Translations under genes and position numbers: made by a program
Part shown: one piece after another, positions 8,886 through 17,279 of the stretch
Position numbering within the stretch: position 1 is the first letter of the stretch
Layout of the letters: each line of letters begins with the position of its first letter
Notes under the pieces: generated by a model
What the model was told of the DNA's origin: nothing
Database searches by the model: none
What the model saw: only the letters and a program-made list of their open reading frames with translations
NCBI GenBank assembly: GCA_963750045.1
Contig: CAVVPD010000006.1
Coordinates: forward strand, 62,001 to 126,000
Direction of reading: 5' to 3'
DNA: 64,000 bases
DNA from: DASUAS01 sp963750045
GTDB taxonomy: Bacteria > Actinomycetota > Acidimicrobiia > IMCC26256 > DASPTH01

Positions 8886-10402
8886 CCGACGAGTTCCGGT
8901 CCGCCGCGGAGCGGGCACGGCTCGGCAACCTGGAGAACGAGCGCGCCAAGCTCGAACGCCAGGGCAAGCTGTTCGTGCGCGACCGGCTGGCGTTGCTGCT
9001 CGACGACGGGTCGTTCGTCGAGAACGGGCTGCTGGCCAACGCCCTCGCCGGCGACCTGCCGGCCGACGGAGTGGTGACGGGGGTGGGCACCGTCGAGGGT
9101 CGGCCCGTGTGCGTGATGGCGAACGACTCGACGGTCAAGGCGGGTTCGTGGGGCGCCCGGACGGTCGAGAAGATCGTGCGGCTCACCGAGTACGCGCTGG
9201 AGCACGAGGTGCCGGTCTTCTGGCTGGTCGACTCGGCGGGGGCGCGCCTGACGGATCAGGTCGAGCTGTTCCCCGGACGGCGCGGCGCGGGCCGGATCTT
9301 CTACAACCAGAACCGGCTCTCGGGCCGGGTGCCGCAGATCTGCTGCCTGTTCGGCCCCTCGGCGGCGGGTGGCGCGTACATCCCGGCCTTCTGTGACGTC
9401 GTGTTCATGGTCGAGGGCAACGCTTCGATGTACCTCGGCTCGCCGCGCATGGTGGAGATGGTCGTGGGGGAGCGCACCACCCTGGAGGAGATGGGCGGCG
9501 CGCGCATGCACGCGACCGTGTCGGGCAGCGGTGACAACCTCGCGGTGGACGACGCCGACGCGATCGCCCAGGCGCGCGCGTACTTCGCGTACATGCCCCA
9601 GAGCTGGCGAAGCCCGCTCCCGACCTACTCACCCGAAGCGCCGGCCGCGCCCCTGACCGCGGGCGCGGTCCCGACCGACGAGCGAGTGGCGTTCGACATG
9701 CACGATTTCGTCGACGGTGTCGTCGACGCCGACAGCTTCTTCGAGGTGAAGCCGTTGTTCGCGCCGGAGGTGATCGTGGGCTTCGGGCTCCTCGACGGCC
9801 GGCCGGTCGGCATCGTGGCGAGCAACTCGCTCCACAAGGGTGGAGCGTTGTTCGTCGACTCGTCCGACAAGGCGGCGCGCTTCATCTGGTGCTGCGACGC
9901 GTACGGGATCCCCCTCCTGTTCCTCGCCGACGTCCCGGGGTTCATGGTGGGAACCGACGTCGAGCGGCAGGGCATCATCCGCCACGGCGCCAAGATGATC
10001 ACTGCGGTGTCGGAGGCGACGGTCCCCAAGGTGTCGGTGATCGTGCGCAAGGCCTACGGAGCCGGCCTCTACGCGTTCGCCGGGCCGGCGTTCGGCCCCG
10101 ACGTGTGCATCGCGCTGCCGACGGCGCGCATCGCCGTGATGGGGCCCGAAGCGGCGATCAACGCGGTGTACGCGAACAAGATCGCGGCCATCGACGACCC
10201 GGAGGCACGCGAGCGGTACGTGAACGAGAAGCGTGCCGAGTTCGTCGCCGACGTCGACCTGCTACGGCTCGCGTCCGAGTTGGTCGTCGACGCGGTGGTC
10301 GAACCCGAAGAGCTCCGCCAGGACCTCGTCGCCAGGTTCGCGCTCGCCGGCGGCAAGGAGCGCAGCTTCAGCGATCGCCTTCACGGCGTTCCGCCGGTCT
10401 GA
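8882..10402 (+). CDS. Acyl-CoA carboxylase, beta (carboxyltransferase) subunit
   Basis: This 506-residue carboxyltransferase moves CO2 from carboxybiotin to an acyl-CoA. It has two crotonase-fold halves. The first contains WLVDSAGARLTDQVELFPGR (about residue 115) and the GPSAAGGAYIPAF oxyanion block (about 160). The second contains LFLADVPGFMVGTDVERQG (about 345) and KAYGAGLYAFAGPAF (about 388). It starts at ATG 8882, overlapping the CMD gene. No biotin carboxylase or biotin carrier gene is in the window, so the alpha subunit must be encoded elsewhere. The acyl substrate is unknown. Its end overlaps the convergent hydratase gene by 35 bp. Confidence 0.9.
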   Translation: MTDEFRSAAERARLGNLENERAKLERQGKLFVRDRLALLLDDGSFVENGLLANALAGDLPADGVVTGVGTVEGRPVCVMANDSTVKAGSWGARTVEKIVRLTEYALEHEVPVFWLVDSAGARLTDQVELFPGRRGAGRIFYNQNRLSGRVPQICCLFGPSAAGGAYIPAFCDVVFMVEGNASMYLGSPRMVEMVVGERTTLEEMGGARMHATVSGSGDNLAVDDADAIAQARAYFAYMPQSWRSPLPTYSPEAPAAPLTAGAVPTDERVAFDMHDFVDGVVDADSFFEVKPLFAPEVIVGFGLLDGRPVGIVASNSLHKGGALFVDSSDKAARFIWCCDAYGIPLLFLADVPGFMVGTDVERQGIIRHGAKMITAVSEATVPKVSVIVRKAYGAGLYAFAGPAFGPDVCIALPTARIAVMGPEAAINAVYANKIAAIDDPEARERYVNEKRAEFVADVDLLRLASELVVDAVVEPEELRQDLVARFALAGGKERSFSDRLHGVPPV

Positions 10403-11147
10403 GCCTCGTCAGGTTCGCCTGCAACTCGGGTGTGTCGAACGACCGCCACTCGGCTGCCATCGCGTCATCGAGCAGGGCTGCCACAGCCGCGCGCAGGCCG
10501 GCGTTGAGCAGGCGCTTCGTCTCCGTCACGGACTGCGGTGGAAGCTTCGCGATGCGGTGTGCGAGCTCGATGGCCTCGGGGAGCGGCTGCTCGGAGATCC
10601 GCGTCGCCAGACCCGCCTCGACCGCTTCCTTCGCGCTGATGCGGGTACCCAGGATGAGGTGCTCCTTGGCCCGCAGCAGCCCGGTGAGGAACGGCCACGC
10701 GATGGCGCCCCCGTCGGCCGCCACGAGGCCGAGCACGGCGTGAGGGTCGGCGAGGTGCGCGTCCTCGGCGATGAGCACGAGGTCGCAGAGCGACACCAGG
10801 CTGCAGCCGAGTCCCACCGCCGGGCCGTTCACGGCGCCGACGATCGGGATCTCGAGCGCGAGCATGGACCGCACGAGCGTCTTGCCCTCGTCGATGGTGG
10901 CCGACCGCACGTCGAGGTCGTCGACCATCGTCTGCAAGAGCCCGAAGTCACCGCCTGCGCTGAAGGCCTTCCCCGCACCGGTGAGCACGACGGCACGCGG
11001 GTCGGTGTCGCGCGCGAGCTCCTCCCACACCTCGGTGACCGCCCGGTGAAGCTCGGCGTCGGCGGCGTTCAGCGTGTCGGGCCGGTTCAGCGTCACGATG
11101 CGCACCGGGCCGTCGACCTCGATCAGGACCGCATCGGGGGCGGTCAC
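10368..11147 (-). CDS. Enoyl-CoA hydratase/isomerase family protein
   Basis: This 259-residue crotonase-fold protein starts at GTG 11147. The oxyanion-hole segments are GKAFSAGGDFG (about residue 60) and VNGPAVGLG (about 104). Where classical hydratases have a catalytic glutamate (PExxxG), it reads DPHAVLGLVAADGGAIAWP. Its paralogue at 47969 has the same unusual AxDGGAxxWP pattern, so the chemistry may differ from plain hydration. It diverges from the P450 gene across 224 bp and converges on the carboxylase gene. Confidence 0.85.
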   Translation of the reverse strand: MTAPDAVLIEVDGPVRIVTLNRPDTLNAADAELHRAVTEVWEELARDTDPRAVVLTGAGKAFSAGGDFGLLQTMVDDLDVRSATIDEGKTLVRSMLALEIPIVGAVNGPAVGLGCSLVSLCDLVLIAEDAHLADPHAVLGLVAADGGAIAWPFLTGLLRAKEHLILGTRISAKEAVEAGLATRISEQPLPEAIELAHRIAKLPPQSVTETKRLLNAGLRAAVAALLDDAMAAEWRSFDTPELQANLTRLRPAERREGDR

Positions 11148-11234
11148 CGCGGCGACCGCCCGGGGCGTGGGATGCCGGAGTGGTGTCGGCGTGATGGACC
11201 CATGTGCTCCTCGAAGCGGCGGCGAAATCGTGAG

Positions 11235-11244
11235 ATACGATATC
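11235..11244. promoter_or_regulatory. ATACGATATC motif in a divergent promoter region
   Basis: ATACGATATC repeats ten bases of the 8280-8292 palindrome, and with its left flank reads GATA-CGA-TATC, also palindromic. It lies between the diverging hydratase (start 11147) and P450 (start 11372) genes. Nothing else is recognisable in this 224-bp gap. It could be an operator or a -10 box. Confidence 0.4.
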
Positions 11245-11371
11245 CCTGCCGGTGCGAGGGCCAGGGAACGGAGTCGTTCCGGCGCCGCGACCCGGAGGAC
11301 GGTCGAGTGACGGCTCGACCGCAGGAATCCCCGTCCGTGTGGGCCCGCGCTCTGACCTGGAAGCGACGCCG

Positions 11372-12589
11372 ATGACTGCGACCGACCTGTACTACGACCC
11401 GTACGACTACGCGATCGACGCCGACCCGTACCCGGTCTGGCGCCGGCTGCGCGACGAGTCGCCGGTGTACTGGAACGAGCGGCACGGCTTCTACGCGCTG
11501 AGCCGCTACGACGACGTCCTCGACGGGCTGCTCGACAACGAGACGTTCCTGTCCAGCCACGGGATCGTGCTGGAGATGATCGGCGACGAGCCGTACGAGA
11601 ACCTCCCGATGATGATCATGATGGACCCGCCGTCGCACACGAAGCTCCGCAAGCTGGTCAGCCGGGCGTTCACGCCGCGGCGCATCGCGGGCCTCGAGCA
11701 CAAGATCGCCGAGCTGTGCCGCGCGTTCTTCGACGAGATCGACGGCGAAGTGGAGTTCGACTACATCGACCGCTTCGCAGGCGTGCTGCCGCCGACGGTC
11801 ATCCTGTCGCTGGTCGGGTACCCCGAGGGACACGCGCAGGAGTTCCGCGCGCGGAGCGTCGAGAGCCTCCACGTGGAGGAGGGCGCCACCATGGAGAACA
11901 CGTTCCGGGAGCCGCTCGTCGCCGAGAACGGGGAGATCACCAACGAGGCGTTCGCCATCCTCCCCGACCTCATGGAGCAGCGCCGCACGGACCCGCAGGA
12001 CGACCTGATCACCGGCCTCGTGCACGCGGAGATCGAGGAGGACGGCGAGACGCGCACCCTGACCCTCGAGGAGATCCTCGCGTTCGTCCAGCTGCTCTCG
12101 TCCGCCGGCACCGAGACCGTCGCCCGGCTGCTCGGGTTCGCCGCGGTGACGCTCGCGCGCGTTCCCGACCAGCGCCGGTTGCTCGTCGACGACCCGGCCC
12201 TGATCCCGAACGCCGTCGAGGAGTTGCTGCGCTACGAGGCGCCGTCGCCGATCCAGTCGCGCTGGGTCGCCCGCGACATCGAGCGGCACGGCACCGTGAT
12301 CCCCCGAGGCTCCAAGATCGCGCTGCTCAACGGGTCCGGCGATCGCGACGAACGGCACTTCGACGCCCCCGACGTGTTCGACGTCCGGCGCTCCATCGAC
12401 CGTCACCTCGCGTTCGGGTACGGGACCCACTTCTGCATCGGCGCGGCGCTCGCGCGGCTGGAAGCCCGGGTGGCCCTGGCTGAGACGCTGCGCCGCTTCC
12501 CGACCTGGGAGGTCGACGAAGCGCGCCTCGAGCGCGTGCACACGAGCACGGTGCGCGGGTACACGTCGGTGCCCATGCGGGTTGGTTGA
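11372..12589 (+). CDS. Cytochrome P450
   Basis: This complete 405-residue soluble bacterial P450 has the oxygen-activating I-helix SSAGTETVARLL (about residue 243), the ExxR motif in EELLRYE (about 283) and the heme loop FGYGTHFCIGAALAR, with the cysteine ligand at about 355. It lacks a membrane anchor, so it is cytoplasmic and needs an external ferredoxin and reductase. It should hydroxylate a hydrophobic substrate. The start at ATG 11372 leaves a long leader. A TauD-type dioxygenase follows 37 bp downstream, which suggests two oxidations of one substrate. Confidence 0.92.
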   Translation: MTATDLYYDPYDYAIDADPYPVWRRLRDESPVYWNERHGFYALSRYDDVLDGLLDNETFLSSHGIVLEMIGDEPYENLPMMIMMDPPSHTKLRKLVSRAFTPRRIAGLEHKIAELCRAFFDEIDGEVEFDYIDRFAGVLPPTVILSLVGYPEGHAQEFRARSVESLHVEEGATMENTFREPLVAENGEITNEAFAILPDLMEQRRTDPQDDLITGLVHAEIEEDGETRTLTLEEILAFVQLLSSAGTETVARLLGFAAVTLARVPDQRRLLVDDPALIPNAVEELLRYEAPSPIQSRWVARDIERHGTVIPRGSKIALLNGSGDRDERHFDAPDVFDVRRSIDRHLAFGYGTHFCIGAALARLEARVALAETLRRFPTWEVDEARLERVHTSTVRGYTSVPMRVG

Positions 12590-12626
12590 GGCGAGCTTGA
12601 CCTCGAGCATGCGATACTCGACGCCC

Positions 12627-13496
12627 ATGGCTCGCGAGGCGACGGCCGCGCGTGTCACCGGCGCGTCTCGCGCGATCCGTGTCGAGCCCATCGCCGGCGC
12701 GCTCGGAGCCGAGATCACCGGCGTCGACCTCGCGTCGGATCTCGGCGACGACGTCGTCGCCGAGATCAGGCAGGCATGGCTGCAACACCTGGTGGTCTTC
12801 TTCAGGGACCAGGCCCTCGGGCCCGACGAGTTCCTCGCCTTCGCGCGTCGCATCGGCGATCCCATGGAGTACCCGTTCGTGAAGGGCATCGAGGGCTACC
12901 CGGAGATCATCTCGGTCACGAAGCTCCCCCACGAGACCGTGAACTTCGGCGGGATCTGGCACAGCGACACGACCTACCTGCAGCGTCCGCCCATGGCGAC
13001 CATGCTGGTCGCCCGCGAGGTCCCTCCTCATGGGGGGGACACCATGTTCGCCGACATGTACGCCGCGTACGACTCCCTCTCACCCGGGATGCGGCGCCTG
13101 CTCGACGGTCTGCGCGCGGTCAACAGCTCGGCGTTGGCCGATGTCTCCAAGACGCGGGAAGACCGCATCCGCGACCAGGGCAACGACCCCGGTCAGCAAT
13201 ACCTCGCCGAGCACCCCGTCGTCCGGACGCATCCCGAGACGGGCCGCAAGGCGCTGTACGTGAACCCCGCCCACACCTCGTCGTTCGCCGACATGACGGA
13301 GGACGAGAGCCGCGCGTTGCTCGAGTACCTGTTCCGGCACTCGACCAGGCCGGAGTTCACCTGTCGGTTCCAGTGGGCGGTGGGCTCGGTCGCGATGTGG
13401 GACAACCGGTGTGCCATGCACAACCCGATCAACGACTACCACGGGTACACGCGGATCATGGATCGCATCACCCTCGCCGGGGACGTCCCGCGCTGA
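12627..13496 (+). CDS. TauD/TfdA-family 2-oxoglutarate-dependent dioxygenase
   Basis: This non-heme Fe(II) dioxygenase uses 2-oxoglutarate and O2. The iron triad is visible: His and Asp in WHSDTTY (residues about 112 and 114) and the distal His in CAMHNP (about 265). The arginine in YTRIMDR (about 274) would bind 2-oxoglutarate. ATG 12627 gives 289 residues; ATG 12609 in the same frame is an alternative. It shares the ALGAxITGVDLA and IPPYGGDTMF-type blocks with the second TauD protein at 29497. It probably works with the P450 upstream. Confidence 0.88.
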   Translation: MAREATAARVTGASRAIRVEPIAGALGAEITGVDLASDLGDDVVAEIRQAWLQHLVVFFRDQALGPDEFLAFARRIGDPMEYPFVKGIEGYPEIISVTKLPHETVNFGGIWHSDTTYLQRPPMATMLVAREVPPHGGDTMFADMYAAYDSLSPGMRRLLDGLRAVNSSALADVSKTREDRIRDQGNDPGQQYLAEHPVVRTHPETGRKALYVNPAHTSSFADMTEDESRALLEYLFRHSTRPEFTCRFQWAVGSVAMWDNRCAMHNPINDYHGYTRIMDRITLAGDVPR

Positions 13497-13565
13497 GCCG
13501 GTGGATCGAAAAGCTCTAGAGGTCTTAGGCATCGGGGCGACAGGCATCGGGGGAAGGGAGACCAG

Positions 13566-14354
13566 GTGGGGAATCGGCTGCAGGACAAGGTCTGCATCGT
13601 GACGGGAGCGGCCCAGGGCATCGGCGCGGCATACGCGCGCGCCATGGCCGCGGAGGGCGCCGACATCGTGATCGTCGACCTCAAGCGCATCGACCAGGCG
13701 GGGCCCGTCGAAGCGGACATCCGCGTGTCGGGGCGTCGGGCGTTGGTGCTCGAGGCCGACGTGAGCGACGCCGACCAGATGCTCGGTTTGGGCCGCACGG
13801 TGATCGACGAGTTCGGGCACGTCGACTGCCTGGTGAACAACGCGGGCCTCATGTTCGATCAGTTGACCGCGACGTGGGACGACTTCCTCGCGGTCAACTT
13901 CATGGGGATCATCCACGCGTCGAACGGAGTCCTCCCATTCATGTGGGAGCAGCGCCACGGATCGATCGTCAACATCTCGTCGACCGCGGCGTTCCCGCTC
14001 CCGCTGCCCGCGATGTTCCAGCTCGGTGACGACGCACCGGCGCCGACGATCGTTCCCGAGGGCTACGGCATGACGAAATGGATGGTCATCCGCCAGTCGC
14101 GGGTCATGGCCCAGATGCTCGGCGGGCGGAACATCCGCGTCAACAGCGTGTGCCCCGGCGTCACCATGTCCCCGGCCACGAAGGCGGTGGTCCCGGAGCC
14201 CATCGTCGAATCGCTGGTGCAGACCTCGTTGCTCAAGTCGACGCTCGAGCCCGAGGACATGACGGGCATCGTGGTGTTCCTCGCCTCCGACGAGAGCTCC
14301 AAGATGACCGGCCAGGTGCTGATCAACGACGCCGGTACCTGGTTCTCCGGCTAG
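13566..14354 (+). CDS. Short-chain dehydrogenase/reductase
   Basis: This 262-residue SDR has the nucleotide-binding TGAAQGIG at residues 13-20, the NNAG motif near 95, serine in NISSTAA (about 140) and the catalytic pair Tyr167 and Lys171 (YGMTK). An insertion rich in Pro and Leu separates the serine from the tyrosine. It starts at GTG 13566 after a strong purine-rich ribosome site (GGGGAAGGGAG, 13550-13560). It should oxidise an alcohol or reduce a ketone, possibly one made by the upstream oxygenases. It converges on the next SDR gene. Confidence 0.87.
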   Translation: MGNRLQDKVCIVTGAAQGIGAAYARAMAAEGADIVIVDLKRIDQAGPVEADIRVSGRRALVLEADVSDADQMLGLGRTVIDEFGHVDCLVNNAGLMFDQLTATWDDFLAVNFMGIIHASNGVLPFMWEQRHGSIVNISSTAAFPLPLPAMFQLGDDAPAPTIVPEGYGMTKWMVIRQSRVMAQMLGGRNIRVNSVCPGVTMSPATKAVVPEPIVESLVQTSLLKSTLEPEDMTGIVVFLASDESSKMTGQVLINDAGTWFSG

Positions 14355-14370
14355 CGGCGAGGCCGAACCG

Positions 14371-15222
14371 TCAGAGCGTGGTGGGGCGATTCGTGAAGCG
14401 CCGCATGGAGGGCGAGTAGAACCAGCCGCCGCCGGCCTTGGTGCCGCCGTCGACGGGGACGTTGTGCCCGGTGACGTAGCTCGACATGTCCGATGCGAGG
14501 AACAGCGCGACGCGGGCCTGGTCCTCGGGCCAGCCGAGGCGCCCGACCGGAGCCCACGACTCCCAGAGGTCGTCGTGCTCACCGACGACGCCGTAATCGA
14601 CCTGGGGAGACTGAGTGAGGTCGGGGCCGATGGCATTGACGCGGATGCCGTGGCGACCCATCTCGACCGCGAGGCACGTCGTGAAGTGCGCCACCGCGGC
14701 CTTCATCGCGCCGTAGACCGGCTCACCCGGGTAGCCGCGGAGCCCCTCGACGGAGTGGACGTTCACGATGGAGCCGCGGCCCTGCTCGACCATCGATTCG
14801 AGGAAGGCGCGAGTGACCGAGAAGACGTGGCGGAGGTTGAGGTTGTACATCGCGTCCCAGGACTCCGGGGTCGACTTCCGGAAGCGGACGAGCGGCCGGA
14901 AGTCTCCGACGTTGTTCACCAGCACGTCGGCCCGGCCGTGACGGTCGTGGACCGCGCTCGCCAGGCGTTCGACCTCGTCGTCGACGCGCACGTCCACGAC
15001 GTGCGCGCGTGCGGCCCCGCCCGCCGCCTCGATCTCGGAGACCTTGCGCTGTGCCCGGTCGGGGTCGATCTCGGCGATCTCGACGAGGGCACCGTGCTCG
15101 GCGAACAGCCTCGCGATGGCGCCGCCGATGCCGTCACCCCCTCCGGTGATCACCGCCACCTTCCCCTGGAGGAGTCGGTGCCAGTTCGTGATGGGGGGGA
15201 CGTCGCCGGGATCCTGGGACAT
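14371..15222 (-). CDS. Short-chain dehydrogenase/reductase
   Basis: This 283-residue SDR starts at ATG 15222 (MSQDPGDVPP). It has TGGGDGIG at residues 26-33 and acidic residues after strand 2 (EIAEIDPDRA), which suggest NAD(H). Residues 103-106 read NNVG where NNAG is usual. The catalytic residues are Ser157, Tyr170 and Lys174. The frame stays open upstream of the start, but that part has no SDR features. It diverges from the ferredoxin-oxidoreductase operon across 159 bp in which I see no clear motif. Confidence 0.86.
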   Translation of the reverse strand: MSQDPGDVPPITNWHRLLQGKVAVITGGGDGIGGAIARLFAEHGALVEIAEIDPDRAQRKVSEIEAAGGAARAHVVDVRVDDEVERLASAVHDRHGRADVLVNNVGDFRPLVRFRKSTPESWDAMYNLNLRHVFSVTRAFLESMVEQGRGSIVNVHSVEGLRGYPGEPVYGAMKAAVAHFTTCLAVEMGRHGIRVNAIGPDLTQSPQVDYGVVGEHDDLWESWAPVGRLGWPEDQARVALFLASDMSSYVTGHNVPVDGGTKAGGGWFYSPSMRRFTNRPTTL

Positions 15223-15381
15223 GGGAAGCGCTCCGCTCTCGGGGGCAGTGGAGGTGATGGTCGCCCGGGCCCGCCGCCGCGAGCCGTCGCCGGTGATCAT
15301 CGCGCCGGTGACCCCCGCGCCGGGGGCCGGCGCCGGGAGCTCGCTTGACGGTGGCGGGCCGGGTAGCGGACACTCGCCGTC

Positions 15382-15963
15382 GTGGAACTGGATCGACGGC
15401 GGGACGTGATCATCACCGGCGTGGGTGGCCAGGGCGTCCAGCTGTGCGCGAAGGTCCTCGCCAACGCGGCGGTCGCCGACGGCAGGCACGTCATGCTCAG
15501 CTCGTACTTCGGTGGGGAGATGCGCGGCGGCCGCACGGAGGCGACCGTGATCACGCGCGAGGGTGCGATCGTCGGACTCCCGCCGATCGTGCCCAGGCTC
15601 GAGGCCGTGATCGTGCTGCATCCCGCATTCCTCGCCGACGCGACGCCGCGCCTCGGCGACGCCCCGCTGGTGGTCGCCGACGCGTGGACCTGGCCCGATG
15701 AAGCCGAGCCGGCGTCGGCGGGCCGGATCGTGAGGGTGCCGGCGCGGGAGATCGCCGCCGGTCTCGGGGTGCCGGTCGCGGCCGGGCTCGCACTGGTCGG
15801 GGCGTTCGCCGAGCTCACCGGGGTCGCGAGCGCCGCTGCGCTCGACGGCGCGGTACGACAGCTCGTGCCGGCGCACCGCGCGGAGGCGGTGCAGGCCAAC
15901 GTCGCGGCCCTCGCTGCCGGCGCCGACGCCGTGCGGGGCACCCCGGTCGGGATCTCCCGGTGA
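15382..15963 (+). CDS. 2-oxoacid:ferredoxin oxidoreductase, gamma subunit
   Basis: This 193-residue protein has the gamma-subunit signature GVGGQGVQLCAKVLANAA at residues 13-30 and SSYFGGEMRGGRTEA at about 40-54. It is the small CoA-contacting subunit of pyruvate/2-oxoacid:ferredoxin oxidoreductases, which turn a 2-oxoacid plus CoA into acyl-CoA and CO2 and reduce ferredoxin. It is the first gene of a gamma-delta-alpha-beta operon. GTG 15382 is the likely start. Confidence 0.87.
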   Translation: MELDRRRDVIITGVGGQGVQLCAKVLANAAVADGRHVMLSSYFGGEMRGGRTEATVITREGAIVGLPPIVPRLEAVIVLHPAFLADATPRLGDAPLVVADAWTWPDEAEPASAGRIVRVPAREIAAGLGVPVAAGLALVGAFAELTGVASAAALDGAVRQLVPAHRAEAVQANVAALAAGADAVRGTPVGISR

Positions 15964-15981
15964 CCACGCTGCGGCACGGTC

Positions 15982-16197
15982 GTGATGGCGCTCGAGCGCT
16001 GCAAAGGCTGCGGATTGTGCGTGCCGGTGTGCCGGCCGGGCGCGCTCGAGATGACGGAGGAGCGCAACGCCAAGGGCTACGTGCTGCCGCGCCTCCTCGA
16101 CGGCTGCACCGGCTGCCGCGCGTGCGCCGAGGTCTGCCCCGACTTCGTGTTCGAGGTCTACCGCTTCGACGTCGTCGCGGCGCAGGTCCCCGAATGA
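15982..16197 (+). CDS. 2-oxoacid:ferredoxin oxidoreductase, delta subunit (2[4Fe-4S] ferredoxin)
   Basis: This 71-residue ferredoxin-type protein has two CxxCxxCxxxC clusters: CKGCGLCVPVC (about residue 7) and CTGCRACAEVC (about 42). The first cluster lacks the usual proline after its fourth cysteine (CRPGAL). It carries electrons from the catalytic subunits. Start is GTG 15982 or ATG 15985. Its stop overlaps the ATG of the alpha subunit (ATGA, 16194-16197). Confidence 0.88.
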   Translation: MMALERCKGCGLCVPVCRPGALEMTEERNAKGYVLPRLLDGCTGCRACAEVCPDFVFEVYRFDVVAAQVPE

Positions 16198-17279
16198 CGC
16201 TCGTTCTGCGCGAGGGATACGACGCGATCGCCGCCGCTGCGGTGGACGTGGGCTGCCGGTTCTTCGCCGGCTACCCGATGCTTCCCTTCACCGGTCTCCT
16301 CGACGCGTTCGCGCGCGAGCTCCCTCGCGTCGACGGGGTGCTGATCCAGGCCGACACCGAGATCGAGGGTGCGAACATGGCCCTCGGGGCGGCGGCGACC
16401 GGCGCCCGCGCCGCAACGGGGTCCACCGGCCAGGGCCTCGCACTCATGCAGGAGACGATCGCCGAGGCCGCGCTCAACGAGCTGCCGCTCGTGGTGTTCA
16501 ACATCGCCCGCGGGCAACAGGACTACTTCCAGGCGACGCGGGGCGGTGGATGGGGCGACTACCGCACGATCGCGTTGGCGCCCGCGAGCGTGGTGGAGGC
16601 CGCCGACGTCACGCGCCTGGCGTTCGAGCTCGCCGACGAATGGCTGACACCGGTCATCGTCTACGGCGATCACCTCATCGGGTTCACCCAGATGACCGTC
16701 GAGCAGGCTCCGGCGGGTGCGGAGGCCGCGCCGCCCGAGAAGCCGTGGGCGCTCGACGGCAGCAGCGGCGGCACCGGGCAGTCGAAGGTGGTGTGGACGT
16801 GGCGCCAGGGCAAGCACAACACGCCCGGCCCCGGACCGAACCGGCACTGGCAGCACGTCGCCGAGAAGTACGAGCAGCTCGCCCGGGCCGAGGCGCGCCA
16901 CTCGGAGCACCGTCTCGACGGTGTCGAACACGTCGTCGTGTCGTTCGGTACGACTGGCGCGTTCGTCGACTACGTCGTCGACGAGCTCCGCGCCGAGGGG
17001 CACGCGGTCGGTTCGTTCCGTCCCGTCACGCTGTGGCCGTTCCCGAGCGACGCGCTCGCGGCCGTCGCTGGTCGTCCCACCTGTGCCCAAATGCTGGTGT
17101 ACGAGCTCAACGCCGGCCAGATGGTCGACGACGTCCGGCTCGCGGTCAACGGGGCGCGGCCGGTGCACTCGATCGGTGGCGTGAGCCAGGACGAGTCCGG
17201 CATGCGCCAAGGCGAGCTGCTGGGCGTCGACACGATCCGAGCGCGCATCCTCGCCGCCATCACCGGAGCAACCCGATGA
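16194..17279 (+). CDS. 2-oxoacid:ferredoxin oxidoreductase, alpha subunit
   Basis: This 361-residue alpha subunit carries the pyrimidine-binding half of the ThDP site. Typical blocks are CRFFAGYPMLPFTGLLDA (about residue 20), IQADTEIEGANMALGAA (about 50, with the conserved Glu) and ATGSTGQGLALMQE (about 75). A C-terminal transketolase-like domain follows (SFGTTGAFVDYVV, about 250; YELNAGQMVDDV, about 303). It is coupled to both neighbours by ATGA overlaps. Its 2-oxoacid (branched-chain, aryl or 2-oxoglutarate) cannot be decided from these motifs. Confidence 0.9.
   Translation: MTLVLREGYDAIAAAAVDVGCRFFAGYPMLPFTGLLDAFARELPRVDGVLIQADTEIEGANMALGAAATGARAATGSTGQGLALMQETIAEAALNELPLVVFNIARGQQDYFQATRGGGWGDYRTIALAPASVVEAADVTRLAFELADEWLTPVIVYGDHLIGFTQMTVEQAPAGAEAAPPEKPWALDGSSGGTGQSKVVWTWRQGKHNTPGPGPNRHWQHVAEKYEQLARAEARHSEHRLDGVEHVVVSFGTTGAFVDYVVDELRAEGHAVGSFRPVTLWPFPSDALAAVAGRPTCAQMLVYELNAGQMVDDVRLAVNGARPVHSIGGVSQDESGMRQGELLGVDTIRARILAAITGATR

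Noticed and set aside
12598..12613. TTGAC half-site before the TauD gene
   Set aside because: TTGACCTCGAGCATGC lacks the GTCAA partner, so it was not counted as a fourth operator.
15341..15356. TTGAC near the oxidoreductase operon
   Set aside because: Only one arm is present, with no matching GTCAA at the six-base spacing.
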